Source: Prorocentrum cordatum (Eukaryota > Sar > Dinophyceae > Prorocentrales > Prorocentraceae). From it: a DNA stretch of 64,000 nt. Location of the stretch: the NCBI GenBank assembly GCA_963575745.1, contig CAUYUJ010012669.1, positions 1,035,790-1,099,789 on the forward strand. The letters are read 5' to 3'. The notes beneath the pieces were generated by a model. That model was not told where the DNA came from. It made no database searches and was given only the letters and a program-made list of their open reading frames with translations. The position numbers and the translations under genes were made by a program. This document shows positions 10,461 through 21,003 of the stretch, piece by piece. Every line of letters begins with the position of its first letter. Position 1 is the first letter of the stretch.

Positions 10461-11091
10461 TCAACAACGCTCGATGGCCTCCCCGAGGCCCCCCGAAAAA
10501 ACAAACTGGTCCAAAACCTTGGGGGGCCCTTCGCCAAAGTGAGTGCGCCCTGGAGGAATGGCATGAATGCCCATCAACTCGACGATGACTTTCGGCCATT
10601 CAAGGACTTGCGGCGACATGTTTAAGTCCGCTCCGATGCAGAACGGCATGCAGGAATCCGAGAGGCGCTCGCCGAAGGCTGCAATAATGCAAATACTCCT
10701 CTCGCTAAGCTTCCCCGAAAGGTGAAAGTAGGCAGATCACGCCACAGTGCCTCTCGGCGGGTAAATCTTACCAGCGCCAGCTCTGCCGCGCGCAACAACC
10801 GCCCCCCCCTCGGGGCAAGTTCGCAGGCGCCAGCCGAGGTGGGGCCTGCAGCCGCGACCGAAGCGGGCGAGAACACGCTTTTTCCTACCGTTCCTCGCGC
10901 ACCAGGCCGGCGCCCGGTTGATCTCCCACCTCGCGCAGCCCGCGCTCTTGACAAGGGATCGCATGGGCTGGCGTCTTGGCCATGGGAGCTTTCATCGTGG
11001 GCCAGCAGTTGCTATTCGCCGATTGGATGCAAAACTGGAAACCTTCCAGGTGCACCTGGCCCGACTTAGAGCAGCCCCGCTGGGCCCTCAA
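10461..11091 (-). pseudogene. EEP (AP-endonuclease-like) domain of LINE, frameshifted
   Basis: The N-terminal motif is IQSANSNCWPTMK followed by PCQERGL at about 11030-10940, the Asn and Gln-Glu metal-site motifs of the endonuclease/exonuclease/phosphatase fold. A middle piece in another frame reads AAGPTSAGACEL. The C-terminal piece reads ICIIAAFGERL, then PFCIGADLNMSPQVL (about 10650-10605), then VLDQFVFSGGL. GADLNM is the GDxN-type catalytic motif with Ala-Asp-x-Asn preserved. This enzyme nicks target DNA to prime reverse transcription. At least two frameshifts make it inactive. Confidence 0.7.
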
Positions 11092-11860
11092 GGAGGCGCC
11101 GCAGACTGGAGGGCCCCGGGGGCCAGTGAAATACTCGACGGGGCAGCGCCGCTCTCAGCTCGCCGCGACAGGGTAGACTCTGCAAGGCTGGGCGAAACCA
11201 AAAAAACATGGCAGGGGCCGTCGGCGGGCCCCGCGCAAACTCGGCCATTCCTGCCGCTCAAGACGCAATGATGCGTCGAGCTCCCCACAACGCGTGTGTC
11301 GCGGCTCCTCGCAGCGTGGCCTTGCCCCGTTCGAGGATCGCCCCGCGCCCGCCGCGGCGCGCGCGCGCGCGGCGCGGCGGGGTGGCGGGCGGGGGGGCAG
11401 CGGACCTGCCGACGGGCAGGTCCGCTGCCGACTGGTGGATGGAAGAACTCTCTCTCTCCTCGCTGCTCTGGGCAAGCGCCGAGGCCGCTCGACCCAGAGA
11501 GAAAAGTCCAGAGTGGTCACCGCCCTGAGAGACATCAGGAAAGAAACGATAATCTAAAACCCGCTGACGAGATGCGATGGCCCAAGGCTGCTCAGAGTCT
11601 TCTGGGCAGCCTGCTAAACTGACATCAGAGCAATCCTCCGCCGGCCGCCGCGCGCGCCTGCCCGGGGCACCTGCGCGGCCCCACTTAGCCGCGGCCGCGC
11701 TGTCCAACAAAACCTCCTGACCGAGAGCGGCGACGAGCGGGGGCTGCCGATGAATGTGGGCCCCCCCCCCTGCACCAACTCAATCGGCCGACGCAAGGAA
11801 GAGGCGGCGCCGTCAGAATCGCCGTCGCCGGCAGCCGAAGAGGCGGACCCCCCGGCGCTC
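11092..11860. other. Interior of LINE relic without recognised domain
   Basis: Lies between the ORF1-like region and the endonuclease. It contains a (CG)n-like GCGCGCGCGC run near 11358-11372 and a near-palindrome GGACCTGCC/GGCAGGTCC at about 11401-11424. No domain was recognised on either strand. Confidence 0.35.
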
Positions 11861-12583
11861 TCACCGCCAGTGCCCGCCGAGGCGTGTCCCAGAATCGGGG
11901 GGCCTCCAGCGCCTTCGGCCGCCGTTGCATCTCCCTTGCCGCGCCCGTCCCTTGTGCGCCCCCTTGATCTCGCGGGCCTCCTCCACGGCCTGCGAGAACA
12001 AGTTTTGCGCGAGAGATCGCATGCCTTCTCGACGCCATAAAGCGCGACGGCCCAACTGCTCTTGATCTTCAGCAGACAGCTCGAAATCACCCATCGGGCC
12101 AACGATGTCGCCAGGATCGATGACAAGCTGCTTCGTGAACGAGCCGTCCAAGATGTATGCGAGCGAGCACTTAGCCGCCTGCTCCGTCTGGGCTTTGCAA
12201 GTGAACTGGTGCAGCAGCGCAGCCAACTTGAAACGCTCCTTCTCACACTCATCCAGCTCCGACGCCAACTGAGTAATGAGAGCCTTCTGATGCACCGTCA
12301 AATGGTTCCAGTCCTCGTAGCGCTGAACCGCCCCGTTGGGCTTCTTCTCCGCCGACCGCATCTTGGAGTTCGCCACCGACACCTGGTGCTGGAGGGCCGG
12401 CTCCTTTGCCGCGGGGGGAGGAGCTGCCAGCGCACGGTGCCTGGCCGCCCCCTGCACGTCGCTGGCCCTGTTTAAAAGATCTGCCAACTTCGCGCTCTTC
12501 CTTCGAGAGCTCGCCCTTGCTCGCAGCCGCTGTCCCGCCAGGCGCCTGGCCAGCAGCTTGAGGGGGGAAGCCGTTAAAGCCAA
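11861..12583 (-). pseudogene. ORF1-like coiled-coil protein of LINE
   Basis: A 240-codon minus-strand frame. Residues about 1-35 are basic (LARRLAGQRLRARASSRRKS). Residues about 85-130 form a charged heptad-like helix (DWNHLTVHQKALITQLASEL, then DECEKERFKLAALLHQF). A YILDGSFTKQLVIDPGD segment follows, and the end is basic. Open frames continue upstream to about 13055 in two other frames, so the true N-terminus is unclear. Position immediately 5' of an EEP endonuclease on the same strand suggests the nucleic-acid-binding ORF1 of the element. No named family was recognised. A host protein cannot be excluded. Confidence 0.45.
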
Positions 12584-13104
12584 ATTGCCCTGGAGGACGG
12601 GACAGACTGGCCGCGAGTAGCTGACCCCTCCACTGGGCGCTCCCCATACACCCTTCCGAGGCAGGGATCCACCGCCCGCGACGAAGAGACTCCGACTCGT
12701 GCCGCATTGCTTGCGCTAGTTCCAACGTGCGTCGTTCTCCTTGCAGCCGCGCGCCGAGCATGTCCACGCCGACCCTTTCGAAGCGTGAGGAAGCTGCGGC
12801 TGAAGTTGACTGCCCTGATCCCCTTGAGCGCCGAGCTGCGGGCCAAGAGCGAGCGGGTGCCACGGGCAATGAGACCGCACGAGACTGCCAGCACCACCAG
12901 AACCAGCACGACCGACAAGATGCCCCTTCCCACAATTGACGCTTTTGCCCTTGCCAGAACCCTTCCTCAGACCGAGGGGGTTCGCCATGGCTGACACGTG
13001 GTTGATCAAAGACTGGAGGGAGACGGTCTTCAACCGTAATTTGGCTCGCAGGCACACAGTGTTGTTTTGAAGCTGCGCCTTACAGTGCTCAATCGTTCGA
13101 ACGC

Positions 13105-13195
13105 AAAACGGCTAGAGGAGGAGGAGGAGGAGGAGGAGGAGGAGGAGGAGGAGTGAGGAGTCAGGAGGAGGAGGAGGAGGAGGAGGAGGAAGAGG
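13105..13195. repeat. (GGA)n microsatellite
   Basis: Two nearly pure GGA runs separated by GTGAGGAGTCA. Confidence 0.9.
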
Positions 13196-13199
13196 AGGA

Positions 13200-13985
13200 T
13201 GTCGCGGGAATGCGGAGCGGAGGGGGGAAAGTGGTGCCAGCGCTGCTTCGGACGCCATTACGCACTCGGCCTTGTCCTACTCTTGTTCTTCACCTCTCCT
13301 CCCCTTTCCCTACTCACGCTTATCACATCATTGGTAGCGGCCATCAGTACGTTGCATGGCCATTCTTCGAATTTACTCGGCCATCCATTACATACACACG
13401 TTCTTGTACACTTTGGAGGCATCCACCACACTTCTAACTTGCAACCTATGAATCCAAGGAGTCTTGAGGACGGTGGCGGGTATTAGGTGGTGGTTGGGTG
13501 GCTGAAGATACGTACCACAATGGTCGCAGCCCAGGGACTGCTTTTAGGTATTGTCCGCTTATTTTATGCACCGATTACAGCTAGTCAGCTGTTTCCTCAT
13601 TTACCAACCTCGCACACCTAACATTTCCTCAGGCCAGCCTACAGGCCAGCCTTGGCAGTGGTTTCTACGATTTCACTTTGAACTCGGAGGCAGTCTGTAC
13701 CTCCTATTCGGGGTCGTTGCTTGGTGTTTGACTGGGAGCGGTTCTTGAGGTTATGACGGTGTCTTACTAAGGCACATAATGTTTCCTGTACCTGGCGGGC
13801 GCGTACTACCCGTTCTACTTGTTGCCGCCAATATTATTTTACCTCCTGTCCTGCGGCGCCCGCTAGGTACTTCTGCACCAAGTCGTGTTTCATTGTTTGC
13901 CTTACTTCCAGAACGCCACATGCTGTCGCAGAAGGTCGGGGAAACGTCGAAAAAAAGGGGGAGGACATGGAGGAGTGAGGAGTGA
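13200..13985. other. Unique, AT-richer segment without gene
   Basis: About 780 bp of complex sequence between two GGA tracts, with lower GC than its surroundings. Stops are frequent in all frames and no domain was recognised. Confidence 0.4.
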
Positions 13986-13999
13986 GGACTGAGTAGTGT

Positions 14000-14165
14000 G
14001 GAGGAGGAGGAGGAGGAGGAGGAGGAGGAGGAGGAGGAGGAGGAAGAAGATATGGAGGAGGAGGAGGAGGAGAAGGAAAAGGGGAGGAGGGAGGAGGAGG
14101 AGGAGGAGGAGGAGGAGGAGGAGGAGGAACAGGAAGAGGAGGAGGAGGAGGGAGAGGAGGAACCG
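14000..14165. repeat. (GGA)n microsatellite, interrupted
   Basis: Imperfect GGA repeat with GAAGAAGATATG and GGAGAGG interruptions. Confidence 0.9.
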
Positions 14166-14631
14166 AGAAAAGGCCGGCCCCAGGGACGAGGGGACAGCCG
14201 AGCGCGGAGCCGGCTCCGCCGGGCGGGTGCCCAGAGAGCCGCGGTGGCCGGAGTGCAGGAAGGCCTCCATCGCGCCAGGGCCTGCGTTCGGCCTGGGCCC
14301 CCAACGGCTGCGAGTTGAGGCGAGGAAGAGCACGCCCGCAGGGGCGGAGAAGCGAAACGGGGGGCCCCAGCTGCAGGCTGCGTGCCTTCCTTCCCCCCCT
14401 CTCCCCCCGTTGGGGCAGGGGGCGGGTCCGGGCCCCCTCCTCCCCTTTGTCAAGGCCGGCGTCCCCTTGCCAAGGGGGGAGGACTTCCGAATCTCCCTCC
14501 CCATTCGACCCTTTGGGAGCGAAGGGTCGGCCTGGGCTTCCCGCTCGAAGGCGAGGGGGACAGGGCGAGCCCAGGCTGCCCTTGCCAAAGGGGAGATTCG
14601 GGCTACCCAACAGCGCCAGAACTCGTCCTCC
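14166..14631. other. No supported gene
   Basis: G/C-rich sequence with several CCCCTT-type runs. Open frames on both strands are compositional. Confidence 0.35.
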
Positions 14632-14664
14632 GTGTTGACGTCGTCGTCGTCGTCGTCGTCGCCG

Positions 14665-14702
<38 letters not shown>

Positions 14703-15150
14703 CTCGCCGTCGTCGTCCTCGCCGTCCTCGCCGTCGTCGTGTTCATGGTTGTCCTCGTTGTCCTCGTCGTCGTCATCGTCGTTCTCGTCGTGATTGTCAG
14801 AATCGTTGTCGTCACCATCGTCTTCATCGACGTCATCATTGTCGTCCGATTACCTACCCTCTTCCTCTTCCTGTTCCTCCTCTTCTTTAAGCCTCGCCGT
14901 GTGGTCATTGTGCTGTGATCGTCGTTTCGTCGTTGTCGCCGTCGTCGTTGTCATTCTCGTCCTCGCCCTCGTCGTCATCGTCGTCCCGCTCATCGTCCTC
15001 CTCGTCGGCGTCGTCGTCCTGCTCTTCGTCTTACTCGTCGTCGGTGGCGCGGTCGGCGCCGTCGCCATCGTCGTCGACATCGGCATCGTCGTCTTTGTCG
15101 CCCTCGTCGTCGCCGTCGTCAGCGTCGTCGTCGTGCGTGTCGCCCTCGTC
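14632..15150. repeat. (GTC)n trinucleotide tract, 0.5 kb
   Basis: It is pure (GTC)n at about 14638-14700, then interrupted by TTGTC, ATC and CTC variants to about 15150. Minus-strand translation is Asp/Glu-poor and Thr/Arg-rich, and plus-strand is Ser- or Val-rich, so coding is unlikely. Confidence 0.85.
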
Positions 15151-15290
15151 CTCGTGCGGGGAGGGGCACGGAGGCGGGCGGGCGAGACGGCGCGCGGGCG
15201 GGCGGGAGCGAGTGGCCCACTTTTCTTGGCCTCCCCCAAGGCGCTGCCAGGTGACAGGCAGACCCCTGCACTCCCAGGTGACGAATACAG

Positions 15291-15472
15291 TACTCCAGAT
15301 TTCGTAATAAAGGGATGGGGGGTCTCATTTCGGGGGGGGTCTCTTCCAGGCTATCTTGGAGGGCCTGGAGGGTCTGGGGACGATGTTTTGGAGGGTTCTC
15401 CCACGGGGGAGGTCTGAAATGGCTTGTCTTGGAGGGTCCAGACCCCCTCCCTTTTATTACGAAATCTGGAGT
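15291..15472. mobile_element. MITE with TA-CTCCAGATTTCG termini
   Basis: CTCCAGATTTCGTAATAAA at 15293-15311 is complementary to 15453-15471, and the arms continue to pair imperfectly inward (GGGGGTCT type) for about 15 more bases. TA flanks both tips. 181 bp, non-coding. A second inverted section (GGTCTCATTTC with GAAATGGC) lies inside. A TA-inserting DNA transposon derivative is inferred. Confidence 0.6.
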
Positions 15473-16392
15473 AGGCTTGTACTTCTCTGCCCCCATGCAC
15501 TGACAACTCGGCGAGGGTCGACCTTTCGCAGGGCTTCCGCAGGATTCCGTACAGATCCAGGCGACATCCCACGAATTCTCGACGAGTTCGCGTTGACTCG
15601 CCTAAACCTCCTGAGGACTAGGACCCCTGTGGGCTCCGAAAATGGAGGGGCGGAAAACAGTGGAGGGTAGCTTCCAGGCTGGAAGGGAAAGGGAGGAAGG
15701 GCAGGGGGGGGGGTCGGGGTGAGGCCTAATAGGGGGAGGGGGATGGGGAGGGAGGCTTCGTGAGTGGGAGGTCCAACGTGAGTTTTTTTTTCAATGTGTG
15801 CACCATCAAGCCAAAACTCTGTCAGCAGGTTAAAACTCGACGGTCAAATAAATTAGAGCTCCGCGGCACAAGCTTGGCCCCAACTAGAGGCAGTTTGCTG
15901 AGGCGGCTTACCCTTGCGTACTCGCTGGAACGCCCGCATCCGCTTCGGGGAGACTCTGCGTGGGCCCTCAAGGACCACAGGGCAACCAATCAGGAGGTTG
16001 CCTGGTCGCACCACAAAAAACAAAGCGCCCCATAAGCCGGAGCTCGTGACTTGAAACTCCTTGCTCGCATTAATGACTACCTACCACACTACCCCAACCC
16101 AACGCCAAGACCCGAATTCGACCCGAATTTCGGGTTGGGGGGTACGGGTTCCATGTGTTTTTCCAATGTTCCCCGACCCCCCCCCCCCCATTGGAAATGG
16201 AGGGCAGATTGAGGCCTTCGGGTTGGGTATGGGGTGGTCTGGTGGGCGGTGAAATTCAGTCCCTTACACGCAAAGAAGGGCAGAGGGGGGCAACTCTCTG
16301 GGGTGCATCCTCCCAGCCCAAGCGGCGCCAAAGCCACCGATCCATGGGGGCCTCGGGCCCCAGGGACGGGACAACCCTGGGGAGCGTAGGAA
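15473..16392. other. No supported gene
   Basis: Complex sequence with G-runs (15700-15755) and a C-run (16178-16192). Nothing recognised. Confidence 0.4.
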
Positions 16393-16548
16393 GGCACCAA
16401 CTATACACCAACACCGATCCTGGCCAGGATCACCCTGGGCCCAGGATCGGTGTATACACCCTCCTGCCTTGCGCAAGAAGGCATATACACCGATCCTTGG
16501 CCCAGGGTGATCCTGGGCCAGGATCGGTGTTGGTGTATAGTTGGTGCC
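16393..16548. repeat. Long near-perfect hairpin (inverted repeat), 156 bp
   Basis: The left arm starts GGCACCAACTATACACCAAC and the right arm ends with its exact complement. The arms (16393-16470 and 16478-16548) pair over about 70 bp with one single-base gap, one substitution and a small bulge near the loop (GCGCAAG). Each arm also carries the internal inverted motif CCAGGATC. It abuts the truncated end of the RNase H relic. Confidence 0.85.
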
Positions 16549-16559
16549 CTCCGAGAGCG

Positions 16560-17915
16560 GGACGAGAGGCCTTGGGAGCCAGGGCGGGGCAGGCCGACGA
16601 AGCAGAGTCCCGCGAAAACAGCGGCCACTCGGCGCAGCGCAGGGCGCTCAGACCGAACACCTCCTGCACCGTCGGCGCCGCAGATGCCTCCAGGGAAGGG
16701 TTCCGAGGGCTCACGCTCGCGGTACTTGCAGAGACGCTGCTCAGGGGGAGGAAGGAGGGAGAGCCAATCAAGAGGTATGAGACCCCGTCCCCAAATTGGG
16801 CAGGCGTCACATTCAGCGACAACTTCATGCTTTAAATGTTCAATGGCATGGGCCCTGACAAGCTCACTATCGGCATTGCAGGAAGATCGCCAAATTCTGT
16901 GCTTAGGTGTTTCGACATCTCTCAGGCAGCGCTGGCACAGGGGGGCAGGAACGAGTGCGCATCCATGCTTCCTTTCTTGCGGCCGAATGCCGCAACAAAT
17001 CACAACTCTCACCATGGACGCCAGGTCGGCCTCACTTTCCTTAATTAAACGCCAAATGAGCCAACCTACATGCTGCCAGGAGACCCTTCGCTCAGCTCTT
17101 TACCCAAGATAGAACTTCGAGGCCTCTACCCACTGACTGGGCTCGATGGTGTCATCTAGATCCTGCAACAGCTGCGTGGCAGGACTGTCACCACCATTCA
17201 CTAAAGCTCATTCCTCTCCAGAAGGGTTGATCAATTTACGAGGGCTGGGCACCCGCCATCCAGGATGGATGATGGCCTGCAGAGCGCTGAGGGGCCCCGC
17301 GCCCAAGCCCAGCCCTTTTTTTGACGCGATCCAGGGAGCAGTCCGACACAGACTCAGCGCGCTCCAGAAGCCGCTTCCCGAGCTGGCCCGGCCAAGTGGC
17401 GACGAGGCGACGGACGTAAACTCGCACTGAATCGCGCCCGGCCTCGCGAAAGTCAGGCGGATTGCTGCGGTGCAGCAGGTGCCTCTGCCACTGACTAGCA
17501 TGAACGCTGCTGCGGAGACGCTTCGGAGACCAAGGGCAAATACCGTGGACTGCTGCAGCCCACGTGGGTTTTAGATACGAACTCGTGAAGAAGAGCTTGG
17601 GAGCTCGCCGATCCAAATTCGTGTGCCGCTTGATCTTCCCAGCTACCAAAAAACCACGGCCAGACCTGGCCGTGCGCACCTTGACGGGCGCCTGCTGCCG
17701 AACGTAGTGTCGTGGCCAAGGTCTCTAGCGGCAGCAACAGGTTTGGCGCTCTCAAGTATAGTGCCCGACGCAAGGGTGGGCAGGAACTCTCGCAGTCGGC
17801 GATGAGAGGCCATGAACACGCACTTCGGAATCGAGAGCTTGCTTTTAACTGCCAAGAGACCCCTAACCAAGGTGCGGACCACCCGGGTAAACACGTTGCA
17901 AATGCGCCGGCCCAA
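16560..17915 (-). pseudogene. LINE relic, 3' half: RT C-terminus, CCHC knuckle, RNase H start
   Basis: The minus strand reads KLSIPKCVFMASHRRL and ARDLGHDTTFGSRR (about 17830-17690), the region after the YxDD box in dinoflagellate LINE reverse transcriptases. LFFTSSYLKPTW with VHGICPWS (about 17590-17525) is the following thumb-like segment. A knuckle CQRC-x8-HRIW-x3-C lies at about 16945-16885. After it come ICGADGAGG and ERPALRRVAAVFAG (about 16700-16610), the start of an RNase H core. Frames shift at least three times. It is cut at the right near 17950, where a tandem repeat begins, and at the left by the hairpin. Confidence 0.65.
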
Positions 17916-17989
17916 CGCGCCAGAGGCGTGCCAAGGTCTCCGGCAACAGATTAACAGTATTTCTAGTTAGCGCGCGCGGGGCCGGCCCT

Positions 17990-18610
17990 CGAGGTCCCTG
18001 GACGAAAAATACCCCGGCAGGTCCCCAGGCGGTGCGGATCAGAGATGGTTTTCCTCCTGGGCACGGCTTTCAGGCGCCCCAGAGCGCTCCAAGTGGACCC
18101 CAAGAGGCGCCCAAGACGGCCAAAGAGGGCTTCGAATCGTCGATCGATCCGTCCGAACACCCAATATGGCTTCCAGACGGCCCACGAGGCCTCCAAGACG
18201 CCCCAAGAGGCCTTCAAGAGGCCTTCCAAAAGAGCCCAAAGAGGCAAACATCATTAGTGTTCCATTGGTTGTTGATGAATCTGGGCGTTCAGCTTCCCGA
18301 CGCTCCAAAACGGCCCAAGAGGCCCTCAGGACCGCCCCAAGCCAGCCCAAGAGGTTTCCAGGAGAGCCCCAGAACGGCCCAAGAGGGCCCCAAGGCTGCC
18401 CAAGAGGCCTCCAAGACGGCCCAAGAGGCCCCCAAGACGGCTCCAAGAGAGGGCCCAGACAGAGGACCTGACTGGCTATTTCGAGCTCTTTACCCGAAGA
18501 GGCCCCTGGGGGGTCTCAAGAGGCCCCCAAGAGGCGCCCAAAAAGGCCTCCAAGAGGCCCTCAAGAGGCCCCAGGAGGTCCCAAACGGCCTGACAGGCGT
18601 GCCATATGGG
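17990..18610 (+). repeat. Degenerate CCAAGAGGCCC repeat (about 11-bp period), plus orientation
   Basis: CAAGAGG/CAAGACGG recurs every 10-12 bp through most of the block. A non-repeated core near 18240-18310 (ending TTCCCGACGCTCC) is similar to one at 30420-30470. This is the first of about a dozen blocks of this family in the window. Confidence 0.75.
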
Positions 18611-19328
18611 CCAGCGGAATGAGCGAAGCGATTCAATGAGAGACTCTGCGCCGAAAAGGCCGAAAGCTGTGTCATCAATCCGCTGCCTGGTGTGAGACGC
18701 GTTGTGCACAGCATGCGTAGCAGCCAAGGGGGCGTGCAACTGCGCGCGCGCGCGAAAGAGACACAGCCGGACCACACCCAGGCAGTACCCCTCCTGACGG
18801 GATAAGTCCTGGGTGCGCAGCCTGGTCCAAGGTCAGAAGATGGGGGCCTAGATAAGCTTCCACATCGAGCGCGAGGAAGCGAAGAGGAGAATTAAGACTT
18901 TTCGCCTGGGAACTAGCCCTGGCATGCCAACTCGGTGGTACAACTTGGTGCGGTCAACCAGACCACCTCCGACCATGGGGCCTTTCATAAGAGCACTTTC
19001 CGTGTCGAGCTCATCCGCACACCCCTCCTCGTCAGCCCCCCCCCCACAGTCTTATCCCACACTCCAGCAGTGGTCTTATCCCAGGCCGACACTTCGGGGT
19101 GCCTTAAGCGCAGCAAGACAACATGCGCAAAACCCTTCAAGGCTTGCCGAGCAGAGCTTGAAGGCAGTAGACGTGCGCAAAGTGCAGACTGACCGAGTCT
19201 TCGATAGCAACGAGAAGCTCCAGGAAGGCTTCTTTGGCCTCCATGCTGGCATCTTTGACGAGACAAGGCGGGATCGTGTCGGGGCTCCTGCCCCGCCGGT
19301 CAGGGAACCTGGCACGGCTGTGGAAGAG
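18611..19328. other. No firmly supported gene
   Basis: A plus-strand frame at about 19150-19350 (VDVRKVQTDRVFDSNEKL, then FFGLHAGIFDETRR) has protein-like composition. It has no start context, homology or partner exon. The minus strand of this stretch may hold the eroded reverse transcriptase of the next element. Confidence 0.25.
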
Positions 19329-20951
19329 TTAAAGGGGGCAGGGGAGAATCCCTAGCCTCTGGCAGCAACTGCGCCAAGCACTGCCGAGCTGAATCAGGGG
19401 CGTGTGGCTCCCAGTAGCCAGGCCACACCGACGCCTGAAGCTCCAAACGCTCAGACACACCTCCAACAACCTCCAGCTCATAAGCCGATCTGGGACAGTG
19501 AAACAAAGTTCTGGTTTGAGGCATGTGTGAGCGACACGCGCAAAGCCCGCCAGGCCGTCATTGAGCCACTTCCTCCAGTAAGCCTTGGCAGCTGCTGCTC
19601 GACTGGCAACCTTGGCGCCAAGGTCATCAGCTAGCTCGAAAATCTCTTGCCAGCCGTCCAGAGGGAAATCGCGCCGCCTAGCAAGACGGGCTGGCCACAA
19701 GCCAAGCTCATCACACTCTTCTTTGTCGTCTTCGTTGAGGGGCGGGGGAAGACGAAGCGCAGCAATATTTCGCACCGGTTCCTGGAAATGCCGAACCGAA
19801 CAGGGCCGAGGCGTGGGAAAGCTGGCTTCGCCCCCTGACTGAAGGGGCCCTGGGACACACAAATGAATACACAAAAATAAAAGGATTCCCCATATTTTCT
19901 CATATTCTCTCGGTTTTTGTCTTCCCCACCACTTCCCATGTTTTCCCAGATTTTCTGGGGAATGGAAGATTGCTTGTGTCTGCGTGTTTCTTTCCCTCCT
20001 GACTGACATCAAACCTTCAGACAAGCAGAAAGCTGGACCGCAAGGCTCTGCCAGAACCTAGCCTGGCGATTCACTATACTGGGTGCACCAACCTGCTTAG
20101 GAACAATCGGGCACTCCTTGATATGCAAGTGCTGGCCTCTACCTACAATGTACCTGGCATCTATCTCCTGCCGGCGGCAGGCTGCGAGCTCCGCTGCCAT
20201 AATCCAAATGCTAAAACGCTCGTGCGTCGCCTGCGCCAAAGGAGGACGATCCTGCCCAAGAGCATACAGGGTGGACACGCTGAGATTACCCTGAAAACGC
20301 TGCGGCTTGGAATGCTTCAGGAAACGAGCCTGAGCCTGGAACCGCAGCCACGGCAGGGCAGGGCCCTGGACCTTGGGATGATGGAGAGCGGCAGCTGCTT
20401 TGAAACGCATCACTGACAGGGCCCTGGGGGCAGCACAAAATCTAAAGGCGAGGCCAACATGGGTGCCCCAGGGAACCAACCGAATCATTCAGTCCCTGGA
20501 AGAGCACTGCCGATTTAAAGTGATCAATCACCCGCATATAACCAATGAGGCTAGTCCGGTCAGCAACCTCACAAGTATAGGAAACGCCAGGCATGTCCAC
20601 CAGCCGTAGCTTGAGGCGACTTGAGGAAACTACCAAGTCGCGAGCTTCAAATGGCATGTTCCAGTCCCCACATAACATAATTGGGCCCCAAGCAACAGAG
20701 AGCACCGCACCGAGGTCACTCGAAGGCCTCAGGTACAGGGAGGCGGGGAGAGGATCTTCGGGGGGGCGGAGCTCCAGGAGGGAAAGGGGAATTAGCATCC
20801 GTGGGGCAGAGGAGAAGCGGGATGATGCGGGAGCTTGGGGCGAAGGGGGTCCCAAAGAATGGGGGGGGAGGAGTTTCCAAGGGGCGGGAGGAGGAAAGAG
20901 GGGAGGGGGTGGGGTGGGATCTGGGGGGGTAAGGAGCAAAGAGGCTCTCAA
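19329..20951 (-). pseudogene. LINE relic: endonuclease C-terminus and linker
   Basis: The minus strand begins with GPIMLCGDWNMPFEARDL (about 20690-20640): GDWN is the catalytic motif of EEP endonucleases. It is followed by YTCEVADRTSLIGYMRVIDH, matching the C-terminal half of that fold, and GLAFRFCAAP for the usual ending. A linker then runs through FSIWIMAAELAACRRQEID and GRGQHL (about 20235-20110). After an inserted 164-bp repeat it resumes with WQEIFELADDLGAKV and AYWRKWLNDGLAGFARVAH (about 19660-19540). No reverse transcriptase was recognised further left. The N-terminal endonuclease half is not visible right of 20951. Confidence 0.6.
19841..20005. repeat. Dispersed repeat family B, uninterrupted copy
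   Basis: An AT-rich block starting GAAGGGGCCCTGGGACACAC and ending TTTCTTTCCCTCCTGA. It is nested inside the LINE relic and aligns along its length with 38599-38638 joined to 39998-40127. There the family is split by a 1.36-kb microsatellite cassette. This copy therefore shows the unfilled site. Confidence 0.7.
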
Positions 20952-20954
20952 TAT

Positions 20955-21003
20955 CTGTTTCTCTCTCTCTCTCTCAATCTCTCTCTCTCTCTCTCTCTCC
21001 TTC
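20955..21003. repeat. (CT)n microsatellite
   Basis: CTCTCTCT run with one AAT interruption. Confidence 0.9.

Larger units (their letters stand above)
9748..13060 (-). mobile_element. LINE relic, 5' half: ORF1-like, endonuclease and linker
   Basis: Reading the minus strand from about 13060 leftwards there is an ORF1-like coiled-coil protein, an EEP-type endonuclease, and the linker that normally precedes reverse transcriptase. The element stops before any reverse transcriptase. Frames shift several times. The orientation matches the host genes of the window. It is not the missing half of the relic at 16560-17915, because that 3' half lies upstream of this 5' half on the same strand. Confidence 0.6.

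Noticed and set aside
12062-12475. Plus-strand 137-codon ORF with helical composition
   Set aside because: Antisense of the ORF1-like coiled-coil frame; its Leu/Arg pattern mirrors the Glu/Lys/Gln codons of the other strand.
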